64,000 nucleotides of DNA from an uncultured Geobacteraceae bacterium (GTDB lineage Bacteria; Desulfobacterota; Desulfuromonadia; Geobacterales; Pseudopelobacteraceae): positions 48,544 to 112,543 of the forward strand of contig CAJAFV010000080.1 in the NCBI GenBank assembly GCA_903939115.1, written 5' to 3'. Below, in pieces: positions 31,411-40,705 of this stretch. A model generated the notes under the pieces. The model made no database searches and was not told the origin of the DNA. It saw only the letters and a program-made list of their open reading frames with translations. The position numbers and the translations under genes were made by a program. Each line of letters begins with the position of its first letter. Within the stretch, counting starts at the first letter, position 1.

Positions 31411-32046
31411 ATGAAAGTTTTGGCGTTTAACGGAAGCCCCAATAAGGAAGGCAATACCTGGCATGCTATCAGTATGGTTACCGCTGAACTTGAAAAAGAG
31501 AACATTGCCTCCGAAATTATTCACGTTGGGAATAAATCGATACGAGGCTGCACTGCGTGTGGCCAATGCCAGAAAAACAAGAACGAACAGTGTGTACAGT
31601 CGGGAGATGAGGTCAACGAGTGGATCCAGAAGATGAAGCACGCCGATGGCATCATTTTCGGCTCTCCTGTCCATTATGCAGCCATAGCCGGCACCATGAA
31701 ATCTTTTATGGATCGGGCGTTTTATGTCACCGGTGTCAATGACGGGATGCTGCGACACAAGGTTGGCGCTGCGGTGGTTGCAGTTCGACGCTCCGGCGGG
31801 GTGCCGACCTTTGATCAGTTGAATAATTTTATCAACTATTCAGAAATGTTGATTCCGACGTCTAATTATTGGAATGTTATCCATGGGGCACGACCGGGAG
31901 AGGTACTGCAGGACGAAGAGGGGATGCAGATCATGCGGGTGCTTGGCAAGAATATGGCGTGGTTGATGAAACTAGTTGAAAACGGCAAGGGTGCAGTCGC
32001 GGAACCGGAGAGAGAAAGCAAAATCTACATGAACTTTATTCGCTGA
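31411..32046 (+). CDS. Flavodoxin-fold NAD(P)H-dependent FMN reductase family protein
   Basis: VLAFNGSPNKEGNTWHAI, GCTACGQCQKN, GIIFGSPVHYAAIAGTMKSFMDRA. Confidence 0.9.
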   Translation: MKVLAFNGSPNKEGNTWHAISMVTAELEKENIASEIIHVGNKSIRGCTACGQCQKNKNEQCVQSGDEVNEWIQKMKHADGIIFGSPVHYAAIAGTMKSFMDRAFYVTGVNDGMLRHKVGAAVVAVRRSGGVPTFDQLNNFINYSEMLIPTSNYWNVIHGARPGEVLQDEEGMQIMRVLGKNMAWLMKLVENGKGAVAEPERESKIYMNFIR

Positions 32047-32073
32047 TCTCCCGGCAATTCCAGTGAGAAAATC

Positions 32074-32310
32074 ATGAGCGAAGAAACCCTTGAGATCCCG
32101 ATGGAGCGACTCAACCCGGACACCCTCCAAAAGATGATTGAGGAGTTCGTTACCCGGGAGTGGAGCGAGTCGGCAGATTCGGAATACACCCTTGAAGAGA
32201 AGGTGACCCAGGTATATCAGCACCTTCACGAGAAACGAGCCAGGATCGTGTACGACGCTGAATCAGAGTCGTGGAATATTATCCCTGCGGTCAAAAACGG
32301 AGGTAACTAA
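32074..32310 (+). CDS. YheU-family small protein
   Basis: IPMERLNPDTLQKMIEEFVTREWSESAD. Confidence 0.7.
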   Translation: MSEETLEIPMERLNPDTLQKMIEEFVTREWSESADSEYTLEEKVTQVYQHLHEKRARIVYDAESESWNIIPAVKNGGN

Positions 32311-32332
32311 TTATTCAGACGACCGCTCCCCG

Positions 32333-32641
32333 TTAAAATGCGATGCTGAGGAAATGAACCCCGATATTTGACTGCTCGAGGCGTGTGACTTTGCTCGTAT
32401 ACCCTCCTCCCTGAATCAGTGACAGGTCACTGTTTAGCGAGAGGCCACACGTGTCGCCGATCTTGATAGTGGAAGGCGGGAAATTATCTGCCCAAATCAG
32501 CGCTCCGGAAATTGAAATGTTTCTCATCCGACACTGGTATGAGGTCCCATTATGAAATAAGTGGCACTCGTGTTCGCAGTCAAACCTGGTGCCATTTCTT
32601 TTACAGTCGACTTTGACGCCTGTTCTTGGTAAGGAATTCAT
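32333..32641 (-). CDS. PilZ-domain-like protein
   Basis: C-rich N-terminus; NISISGALIW...GDTCGLSL; length consistent with PilZ. Confidence 0.6.
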   Translation of the reverse strand: MNSLPRTGVKVDCKRNGTRFDCEHECHLFHNGTSYQCRMRNISISGALIWADNFPPSTIKIGDTCGLSLNSDLSLIQGGGYTSKVTRLEQSNIGVHFLSIAF

Positions 32642-32831
32642 GAGCCCTCTTATATGTTAATGGCATTATTCATCGTACTGGTTGCGGTGGGTGATGCACA
32701 AAATGCGCCAATAACAAACCGCTTCTAATATAACAAGTTACAAATAAAGAGTATGTGGTATACGTTATATGACAACAATTATCAATGAAAATGGCTGAGT
32801 TTCATCAGTCTCAAAAGGAATTGACTCTATC

Positions 32832-34196
32832 ATGAAATGTAAAAGAAACGTCTTGTATTTGATTGCACTAGTATTGATCGCACTCCCCTCGACATCTGCA
32901 TTTGCAGAAGAAAAGCAGTTCACTGCGGATAAACCTAAAGTTGAAGCTTTTCGCTCAGCGCTTAATAAAGAAACATCAACACTCAATATACCGATTGAGA
33001 TGTCAACGGCCGAGCTTGCTAAAATAGTGAATGTTTCAGTCAGTAAAGAGCTCTACAAGGGATCGACAAAGACAAAGGGGCTCTCAACCGATGTGATGCG
33101 TAACGGACCGATTGTTATCAGCGCCGCAGATAATTATCTGTATATAACCGTGCCGGTAACCATGTCATTAAGCTACAGCATGTTTGAAACGCGGCCGGTA
33201 CCAATGAAGCTGAAATTCAGAGCTACTGCCAGCGTTACTCCTGACTGGCGCCTCCATACCGATATTTTTTATCTCGGGGTAAGTGATCTTCTTGCCGAAG
33301 ATGTCGGCGTCGGTCCACTGTCGTTCAAGCCTCGCAGTATAGTTGACGGTATTACTCAACCTGTCCAGAAGCTCTTGTCCGATCTGGTTGCGCAAAAAAT
33401 TAATGAGCAGCTTCCGCTTAAGACGCAGGTTGCCAAAGTATGGGACACCGCCCAGACGCCGCTTCTACTGGATAAGAATTATAAAACCTGGCTGAAACTG
33501 ACACCGCAGGAGGTCTTGCTCTTTCCCTTGAACGCCCAGAATAACAGAGTGAAATTGAGCCTGGGCATCCGTACGTTTGCCGAAGTAGTGGTCGGGCCTG
33601 AGCCTGCGACGCCTGTGAAGCGCCCGCTGCCAAACCTCAAGCTGGTCAACGCCTTTGACAAAACCTTTCGCATCGCCCTGAACGCCGATATTTTCTACAA
33701 GGATCTGCGCGCCATTGCTGCACCGCTGCTCCTGAACAAACAATTCGATTCAGATGGTAAAAGCATCACTGTCAAAGACTTTGACCTGTCGGGCAACGGA
33801 GACAAACTCGTCGTCAAACTGGAGACGCAGGGCTCGCTGGACGGGGTTGTGTATCTGACCGCCAAGCCGGTTTTCAACACACAAACGAATGTTTTTTCCG
33901 TAGAGGATGTTGACTTTGACCTGCAGTCTCAGAGCATGTTGCTGAAATCAGCCGCCTGGTTTCTTCATGGTACCATCAAGGGTATTATTCAGGAAAAGCT
34001 CAATATGAACCTTACCCAGCAACTGGAGCAATCACGCCAGATTGCAGCCAAAGCGCTTAACCGGATGCAGCTGATGGATCACGTCTTCCTGAAATGCGAT
34101 ATCCATAACCTGAAGTTTAAAGACGTGCTCGTGCAACAGGATAAGCTGTCCATTCAGGTCTACACCGAGGGAGAGTCAGCCATTCTATTTCAATAA
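32832..34196 (+). CDS. DUF4403 family secreted protein
   Basis: Signal peptide; STLNIPIEMSTAELAKIVN and AKPVFNT... typical of DUF4403. Confidence 0.75.
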   Translation: MKCKRNVLYLIALVLIALPSTSAFAEEKQFTADKPKVEAFRSALNKETSTLNIPIEMSTAELAKIVNVSVSKELYKGSTKTKGLSTDVMRNGPIVISAADNYLYITVPVTMSLSYSMFETRPVPMKLKFRATASVTPDWRLHTDIFYLGVSDLLAEDVGVGPLSFKPRSIVDGITQPVQKLLSDLVAQKINEQLPLKTQVAKVWDTAQTPLLLDKNYKTWLKLTPQEVLLFPLNAQNNRVKLSLGIRTFAEVVVGPEPATPVKRPLPNLKLVNAFDKTFRIALNADIFYKDLRAIAAPLLLNKQFDSDGKSITVKDFDLSGNGDKLVVKLETQGSLDGVVYLTAKPVFNTQTNVFSVEDVDFDLQSQSMLLKSAAWFLHGTIKGIIQEKLNMNLTQQLEQSRQIAAKALNRMQLMDHVFLKCDIHNLKFKDVLVQQDKLSIQVYTEGESAILFQ

Positions 34197-34204
34197 AGAA
34201 TTTT

Positions 34205-37200
34205 TCAGGGTGTCATCCGCTCCGCCAGAACCGTTTCATACCCCTTGCGTACCCACATGGCAACGCTTCCGATATTTAGTTTTTCGAGTCCCGGAGGCGC
34301 CTTTACTCCCGGATCAAGGGGGTGCAGTTGCAAAGCCTGCTCCCCTTTTTCTTTGATGGCCGTTTCAAGCTCCCAGCCGACCCATTTTGATTCGCTGGCG
34401 CTTTTTGACCAGAAGAGGAGGAACAGATCCCGTTGTCTGATTTCATTGTCAAGGCGAGGCTTCCACTCTTCACCAGGATTGAGATCGAGGCAGTCCTGGA
34501 ATACATCGATGCCGGCGCTGATCTTGATGGCATCCACTCGATCCAGAACTCGCAAACGGTCTTTGGAGGAGTAAGATGCAAAGGCTGTGCGAGCCGGTTC
34601 GCCGGTGGCGGTGGCCTGTCCCTTTTTCTTCGCTTTGGTGGTGATCTCCAAATCGAGCCGCAACCGCGCGACGATGATACCCGCTATGGCCACATCGAAC
34701 TTGAGTTGGACAGTATCTTCTCCGGCGGCGTCCGCAACAGTTACATCGAAGTCCAGCAGTGACCGTCCCCCCTGCCAAATGAAATCCTGTTCGGGAGGAT
34801 CGATGGTCAGACCGCGTCCCGAGAGGCGTACCGTGACACTGGTACCCGCTTTCCACAGGCATTCCTGAATACCGAGGACCGTTTCGGCCGAGGGGGACAG
34901 TTTAGTCAGCAGATCACGAGTTTCCTGCTCCAGCTCCTTTTCATACGCGACAAACCGTGCGGTGAACTCACTACTCGGTTTGGCCTGTTTGGGTGCCGAT
35001 GCTCCAAGCTGAACCGGTAGCGGTTCTTTTGAGGCCTCTTGGCGTGTGCCGGACATTTCAGGGATACGCGATGATGGCGGTTCGTCACCGGCAGTGTATG
35101 GTGGTTGCTGCTGCTGCTGTTGTTGCTGTTGTTGCTGTTGTTGCTGCGGCTCGCCTCTCGAAGTGTCTGGCGGTGGGGCTGAACGCTTCAGCCGAATCGG
35201 GAAGCTGGTTTCAGCGCCGGCTGCCGCTTTAGGCTGAGATCTGGAGCTCCTGTTTTCAGTCAGCTCGGAATTTTCCGCCACCTGTCTGATCTCCTCCAGT
35301 GCCGCAATCAGTTGTCGCCGCTTGTCGTTTTCCGGCGCTGAGGCGAGCACGTTCTTCAGGAAGTTCAGGTGGTCCAGTACCGATGAAAATTCCCGTGGTG
35401 ACCCGACGTTATTGGCTTTTGCGTAGTCAGCGATTATTTCTCCGGCGTGTTCGGAAAGATCCCCGGCGGTCAAGTGCCTGAGAAGCTGGCAGTCAATTGG
35501 TGTGGCGGTGTTCCAGAAATTCGGGTTCTTTTGGTTGTCATCTGCCGCCAGTGATGTTGCCAGATCCAGAGAACGGTAAAAGTCCGTGGCAAGCTCCTCA
35601 TTTTCACCGAGCAGATAGGCCAGCGCTTGGCCGGTCAGGCAGTTGACCAGCGGATAAAAGTCCGGCTTTCCCCGCTCGGCGCCCAGGTTGTAAGCCTTGC
35701 AGTAATGATCCGCCATGGCGTGCAGGGCGGTCTGTTTATCTGTGCTCCCTGCGGCAATCATCGCCCTCCTCTTGGCGACGCTCCCAAGCAGTGAAATCCG
35801 TTCACCGGTTTCACCGATGGCCCGGTTGAGTTCGATCAGCTTTTCTTCCGCTTCCTTAACGAGTTTGAGCGCCATCTCCGGGTCACTCGCGGCCAGCTCC
35901 TGGGCCCATCGAGACTGAAGATTCCAGAGCTGCTCGACCGTTTTGATAGGGGCGACAGCCTTGTCGTCGGCAATGGCTTTTCTATAGTGGCCGACTGCTT
36001 CCTCGAACTGTGTCAGTTCACTGCAGGCATGCCCCAGTGCAGCCTGCAGGGCGCCAGAGGAGAGCCACTCCGGCGGGATGCTCTGTTCGGCATTCCGAAT
36101 CGATTTCTGATACTCTGCAACCGCCGGACCTCGGGCGGTCTTTGCCGCTGCGGCAATGTTCTCCAGGTCAACGATCGCTTCGGAAATAGCAGCGTAACTT
36201 GTTTTGCGCCGTCTCGCCAGAGTGGATGATTCAGTTTTGCTCAAGGTGAAATCAGGGTCACCGTAACACTGGTACGCGCCCCAGGTGTTGACATCGGGAT
36301 GGGCGACGTAGGTAGCGTTACGTGCAGTAAGGACTGCGTAGCCAAAGGGCGCTCCCCCCAGCAGTTCCCGGTAGAAGGTGGCGGCAAACAGCGCTGCGGC
36401 GTCGTCCTGCACAGCCCACCCGGCGGCTACAACACAACGCACCCCCATCTTGATAAGTTCGGTGGCCAGGTTGGCGGCTAAGTCAGACGGTTGGTTGCGG
36501 GGCGGCTTGTCGTCGTCGATATGCCCCAGGTGACAGCAGTTGACAAAGACCAGTTGCGGCACCGCGCGCATCTGCCGGATCTGGGCGGCGGTCAGAAACT
36601 GGTTGTCGCCGATTACCATGCCGCTGATCGGGGTTCCGTCGGTTTTCTGCCCGCAGTTGTCGCACGGTACCGGTGGATGGTATTCGAACACGCCGTGTCC
36701 GGCCAGGTGGATAATCTGGTAATCACGGGCGAAGAGTTCCTTGAGGATCGTCGTCCCTTTTGCATCTGGGCCGATCAGCGGTGTTACTGAATAGTCAGCA
36801 TTCTTCAGGGCTTTGACCACCTCCAGAGACTCCTGCTCGGCGCTGGGAAGGTCCGTGAATGGGGTCGTCGGGTTACCGACAACAAAGGCCGTTTTGTCGC
36901 GCGCCATCACCACACGCTCACGAAATTTTTCCACAAGCAACTGCCTCAGCATGCCGGCCTGCACAGCGAGTGGCTTTTCGGCATGGATGGAGCTGTCACC
37001 CCTGAGTCGTTCCTGCATCATCTCCCACGGATAACGGGCAGCGGCGTCGTTCAGCACCAGGACAACATCGCGACGGTCGGGAGCGTACTCCTTCAGTTCA
37101 TTTGGGATCAGCATCTCAAACAGCGTGATGGCAACACCCTCATTGCTGGCAATGGTCTCCGACATCTCTTCGATAAAGCGGTCGGCCAGGGTGCGCTGGG

Positions 37201-40200
37201 ACTGCAGCAGGTAGACTTCGGCCCGGGCCCGGTCGGTGAGCAGGTTAAAGGAGAGTCGTGATTCCTTGTCCTCAGTGATCTGGAGTCGCTGCCACCACGG
37301 GTCGTCTTCAGAGAAGCTGGCCCGGCGCATGCCTCCCTCAAGCGGTAACACCAGCGGCTCGGAATCGATGGCGAAGGCGCGGGCAATTTCCGGAGCGCCG
37401 CGCAGGTTTGCCAGGGTTCGTACCGCATGGATGGCGCGATCCTCATAGAGTTCCACGAACTCAACTTCTTCGATACGGGCGCAGTCTTTGCGGCCCGACT
37501 CCTCAATGTAACGGTTGGCATCGATCACACCGCGCAGAATGGCGGTCACCGCGTCCTGTACTGGGATTCCGCCTGCTCCAGTGCCGACCAGCAGGGCACT
37601 TATTCCTGCGGTGCCGGCCTTGCCGCTCTTTACCTGCGGGCATTCGGCCCTCGACAGCGAGTAGGAACGTACACCACGGGAGATGGCCCGTAGAAGCCGG
37701 CCTGGTGTAAGTTCGCCTACTCCGCCAAGGCCAATGACGATGGCGCCGGCCGGTTTGCCGTCATTCTTTTGCAGGCGTTCCCAATCGGGGTTGAGAAAAA
37801 TCTCGGCCGTATCGTCGTCACCGGGGTAGATCCTGAGGCGGTGCCGGGCGCTAAGCCGACCGTCCAGGGTCTGATCCAGGTAAGCCTCGGCGCTGATGAT
37901 CGTATCGCCTTTATAATGTCCCACCAGAATCGGGTGACTGGCAAAAGCAAGGCTGCCATGTCGGACGCTGACCTTGATCTTCGATACTGCTGCTTGCCGC
38001 CGTTTTTTCCGGTCGCCCCCGAGTGCCGTTCGTACCAGTTCGCCGTAATCGGGATAGAGCGGTTCCTGTTCGGTCGGCATAGTGAAACGCTCTGTTTCAC
38101 CACGGGTTTCAGGTGGATGTGTCGGTAGACGATTGGTCGTGCCGTGCAGCAGCAGATCGCTGATGGCGTCAAAACTTTCCTCGCTGGCGGGCAGGTCTCC
38201 ATGGGCGGCCTGCAGGTACCATGTTCTGATGCCGGTCGGTATGCCGCTTTCCCATGGTACTCGGCCATCGCCATGTGTCGTGGCATGGAAGACCAGTTGC
38301 TGTTCCGCTCCGTCTCCTTCAATTGTCAGGTCGAGCGGTGTGGCTTCTGCACAGCCGGCAATGTAGAACATCCGTTCCGGTTCCAGTGGGGAGCTGAACA
38401 GTATCTGTTGTCTGAATTTTGCATCTGCCAGCGCCTCGGCGGTTGGAGGCTGCCAACTACCGTTTTCCGGGTCGGCGGCCGCGAGAGTCTGCCATGTCGT
38501 GACATCGAAAAGATCCAGACTTCCGGTCGCCGGTAGCATCTCCAGCAGGCCTGGGAACTGTACAACGATGCCGATGAGCTCTTTCAGGCTTCGGGTTGTG
38601 TCCAACAGTGCCAAACGGCGAATCAGGCTGTCGCGTCCTGTCAGCATCCGGGCCACTTCGTGGCATCCGCCATTGGGGGTTCCGAGCATTATCAGCCGTG
38701 AATTGCTGCGGCTCTTGAGCCGCTCCCAGAGGTCCGGATGTTTGTTGATCATGGCCCGTGCTAACAGCCCCCCCGTAGAGTGGGCCACAATGCTTACCGG
38801 CTGACTGCCCGCTTTGGTTTCGTCCAATGCGGTGCTGATTGCTGCGGCAAGGCGTTCGGCCTCATCGAAGACCGAGAGCCGCCAATCGTAGGGGAACGGC
38901 ACGACCCGGTACGTGTCGGACAGGTGTTTGATCAGGTCGCCGTAGCATGACCAGAGCGGGGCTTCTGCTGTCACCAGGTTCGGTGCGCCGTAACGCAAAA
39001 GCCGCAACTTGCCTTGCGCTATATTCCGGGGGTCGAGCCATATCCGGTTTTCGTTTATGGCCAGATGACTTCCCATAATCCCCGGCAGCATAAACACCAC
39101 CGGCAGCCCGGCGGAAGCGCCGCGCTGCTCGTAGGGTGGGGCGCCGCTGTCGCTGTTCCGAACCGAGAAGGAGTCGAAACCGTCCTGTTCCGTAACACTT
39201 CTGGTAAGGGCTCGCGCCAATCCTTCAGCGCTGTCGACATTCTCAAAATAGCTGAAATGGTTCACATCGCCACCTCGTCGGAAGATGAATCCGGCCCCTC
39301 CGGTCCGCTCGGCTCCGCCGAACATGGAATCGGTATTCACCACCAGGTCGTGGTCATCCTGATAGAGCGGGTCGGTCAGCAGTGTGCCGAGAGCGCTGAC
39401 GACGCTCTCTCCTTCGATATCGCCAGAGATAACCCGCAGTTCGCCGTTCAGAGTGACATCGGGGCGATTGAGGAGCGCAACCAGTGGGGATGACGGGATC
39501 ATTGCCTCGATACCGGGGAGCACCGCGGGATCGGAGCGCTCTTTGGCCACGGCCATGATCAGCTCGCTGAAAATGTTGTAGAGGATGTCTCCCGGCGCCA
39601 TCTTAAAGGGGGTGAAGGAGCCGAGCAGATTAAACAGTAGTGACAGATAGATGTCGAGGCGCCCTGAGGCGAGAGTCGTGCCTCGTGCCGGGCAGGCGAC
39701 GCGAACGAAGCGCTCTACCCGGATGCGCTTCTCTTTTAGCAGGGTGTTGAGCCGGCTCAGGTCACCCCGTACCCGTTCCGGATCCCGATCCGCAAAAAAA
39801 CGGAGGGCAGCAGCGTCGAATGGATCGCTTCCGGTTCTTCCGGCGTGGCAGAGCAGTTCGCCGACCATGCCGCCCCGTGAGTGGGAGACCAGATGAAGCA
39901 GAGCATCAGGAGGGAGCTTTTCAGCCAAAGCAATGGTGTTGTGGATCGGGCTCTTGCTGAGGGATTCGTGTTCCAGGCCGTAGACCCGTCCTTCGTAAGG
40001 AGCCAGTAACTGGCTGCGCTGTGGTCGTCGCTTGTCGCTCCAGAGTTTGCCGAAACTGCCGACAGTAGACGAGGCGGTGCCGTGCAGGAAGAGCAGTGAT
40101 GGCCGGTTGCCGGGGAGGGTGATGCTTCCATCCGGCACGCGGCTCAGGGAAAGCTCGTCGTCGCCAAGGAGGCGATAAAGCCCGGGACCGCGACTCTCAT

Positions 40201-40705
40201 CGACTGTGCCGAGGGTATGATCCTCCCAGGCAGAGGCAATTTTTCGGGCGGCACATTCGGCGACATCGATATGGAAGAAACGGAGCGTCTTGATGACGAT
40301 CTTGCCGATGAACCCCCGCGTCCCGCTCCTGCCGGGGAGCGAGGCGGGAAAGTCGAATACCCCTTCTGCCTCGCGGTTGCCGACCAGGCCCAGTACCTCG
40401 CTTCTGAGGCGATTCTGAGTGGTCCAGAAGCGGGTGCCATCTTCCATCTCCACCTCGACCACATCGTCCGCCCGGCTCTCGATGACCGGCGCATCGGCTG
40501 TTCCTTCCCGCGCCGTACTGATCTGGAAAGTTTGGACCGAACGGATGCTGAAGACGTCCTTGATACCGTCGGGAATAGCTGGAGCTGTTTCGTCGATTTT
40601 TTTACCGGGAATGCGGAGCTTGATAGGGGTGGTGTCGGTGGCCATGGTTTGTTCCTCCTGATTATGTCTGTGAACTTTGTCGGAGTTGAGTAGTCCCTCT
40701 CTCAC
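34205..40705 (-). CDS. 2166-aa multidomain protein: two alpha/beta-hydrolase (lipase/LCAT-like) segments, CHAT peptidase-like domain, TPR-like region, polyQ tract, C-terminal TIR domain
   Basis: LLFLHGTAS...HLVSHSRGG; FMLPGIMGSHL...VAHSTGGLLAR; HLAGHGVFEYHP...LVFVNCCHLG (CHAT His/Cys); poly-Q(14); RTAFASYSSKDRLRVLDRVDAI...FWSKSASESKWVGWELETA (TIR). Confidence 0.85.
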   Translation of the reverse strand: MREGLLNSDKVHRHNQEEQTMATDTTPIKLRIPGKKIDETAPAIPDGIKDVFSIRSVQTFQISTAREGTADAPVIESRADDVVEVEMEDGTRFWTTQNRLRSEVLGLVGNREAEGVFDFPASLPGRSGTRGFIGKIVIKTLRFFHIDVAECAARKIASAWEDHTLGTVDESRGPGLYRLLGDDELSLSRVPDGSITLPGNRPSLLFLHGTASSTVGSFGKLWSDKRRPQRSQLLAPYEGRVYGLEHESLSKSPIHNTIALAEKLPPDALLHLVSHSRGGMVGELLCHAGRTGSDPFDAAALRFFADRDPERVRGDLSRLNTLLKEKRIRVERFVRVACPARGTTLASGRLDIYLSLLFNLLGSFTPFKMAPGDILYNIFSELIMAVAKERSDPAVLPGIEAMIPSSPLVALLNRPDVTLNGELRVISGDIEGESVVSALGTLLTDPLYQDDHDLVVNTDSMFGGAERTGGAGFIFRRGGDVNHFSYFENVDSAEGLARALTRSVTEQDGFDSFSVRNSDSGAPPYEQRGASAGLPVVFMLPGIMGSHLAINENRIWLDPRNIAQGKLRLLRYGAPNLVTAEAPLWSCYGDLIKHLSDTYRVVPFPYDWRLSVFDEAERLAAAISTALDETKAGSQPVSIVAHSTGGLLARAMINKHPDLWERLKSRSNSRLIMLGTPNGGCHEVARMLTGRDSLIRRLALLDTTRSLKELIGIVVQFPGLLEMLPATGSLDLFDVTTWQTLAAADPENGSWQPPTAEALADAKFRQQILFSSPLEPERMFYIAGCAEATPLDLTIEGDGAEQQLVFHATTHGDGRVPWESGIPTGIRTWYLQAAHGDLPASEESFDAISDLLLHGTTNRLPTHPPETRGETERFTMPTEQEPLYPDYGELVRTALGGDRKKRRQAAVSKIKVSVRHGSLAFASHPILVGHYKGDTIISAEAYLDQTLDGRLSARHRLRIYPGDDDTAEIFLNPDWERLQKNDGKPAGAIVIGLGGVGELTPGRLLRAISRGVRSYSLSRAECPQVKSGKAGTAGISALLVGTGAGGIPVQDAVTAILRGVIDANRYIEESGRKDCARIEEVEFVELYEDRAIHAVRTLANLRGAPEIARAFAIDSEPLVLPLEGGMRRASFSEDDPWWQRLQITEDKESRLSFNLLTDRARAEVYLLQSQRTLADRFIEEMSETIASNEGVAITLFEMLIPNELKEYAPDRRDVVLVLNDAAARYPWEMMQERLRGDSSIHAEKPLAVQAGMLRQLLVEKFRERVVMARDKTAFVVGNPTTPFTDLPSAEQESLEVVKALKNADYSVTPLIGPDAKGTTILKELFARDYQIIHLAGHGVFEYHPPVPCDNCGQKTDGTPISGMVIGDNQFLTAAQIRQMRAVPQLVFVNCCHLGHIDDDKPPRNQPSDLAANLATELIKMGVRCVVAAGWAVQDDAAALFAATFYRELLGGAPFGYAVLTARNATYVAHPDVNTWGAYQCYGDPDFTLSKTESSTLARRRKTSYAAISEAIVDLENIAAAAKTARGPAVAEYQKSIRNAEQSIPPEWLSSGALQAALGHACSELTQFEEAVGHYRKAIADDKAVAPIKTVEQLWNLQSRWAQELAASDPEMALKLVKEAEEKLIELNRAIGETGERISLLGSVAKRRAMIAAGSTDKQTALHAMADHYCKAYNLGAERGKPDFYPLVNCLTGQALAYLLGENEELATDFYRSLDLATSLAADDNQKNPNFWNTATPIDCQLLRHLTAGDLSEHAGEIIADYAKANNVGSPREFSSVLDHLNFLKNVLASAPENDKRRQLIAALEEIRQVAENSELTENRSSRSQPKAAAGAETSFPIRLKRSAPPPDTSRGEPQQQQQQQQQQQQQQPPYTAGDEPPSSRIPEMSGTRQEASKEPLPVQLGASAPKQAKPSSEFTARFVAYEKELEQETRDLLTKLSPSAETVLGIQECLWKAGTSVTVRLSGRGLTIDPPEQDFIWQGGRSLLDFDVTVADAAGEDTVQLKFDVAIAGIIVARLRLDLEITTKAKKKGQATATGEPARTAFASYSSKDRLRVLDRVDAIKISAGIDVFQDCLDLNPGEEWKPRLDNEIRQRDLFLLFWSKSASESKWVGWELETAIKEKGEQALQLHPLDPGVKAPPGLEKLNIGSVAMWVRKGYETVLAERMTP
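35105..35146. repeat. 14 consecutive CTG/TTG triplets (poly-Gln coding on minus strand)
   Basis: Direct reading ttg ctg ctg ctg ctg ttg ttg ctg ttg ttg ctg ttg ttg ctg. Confidence 0.98.
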
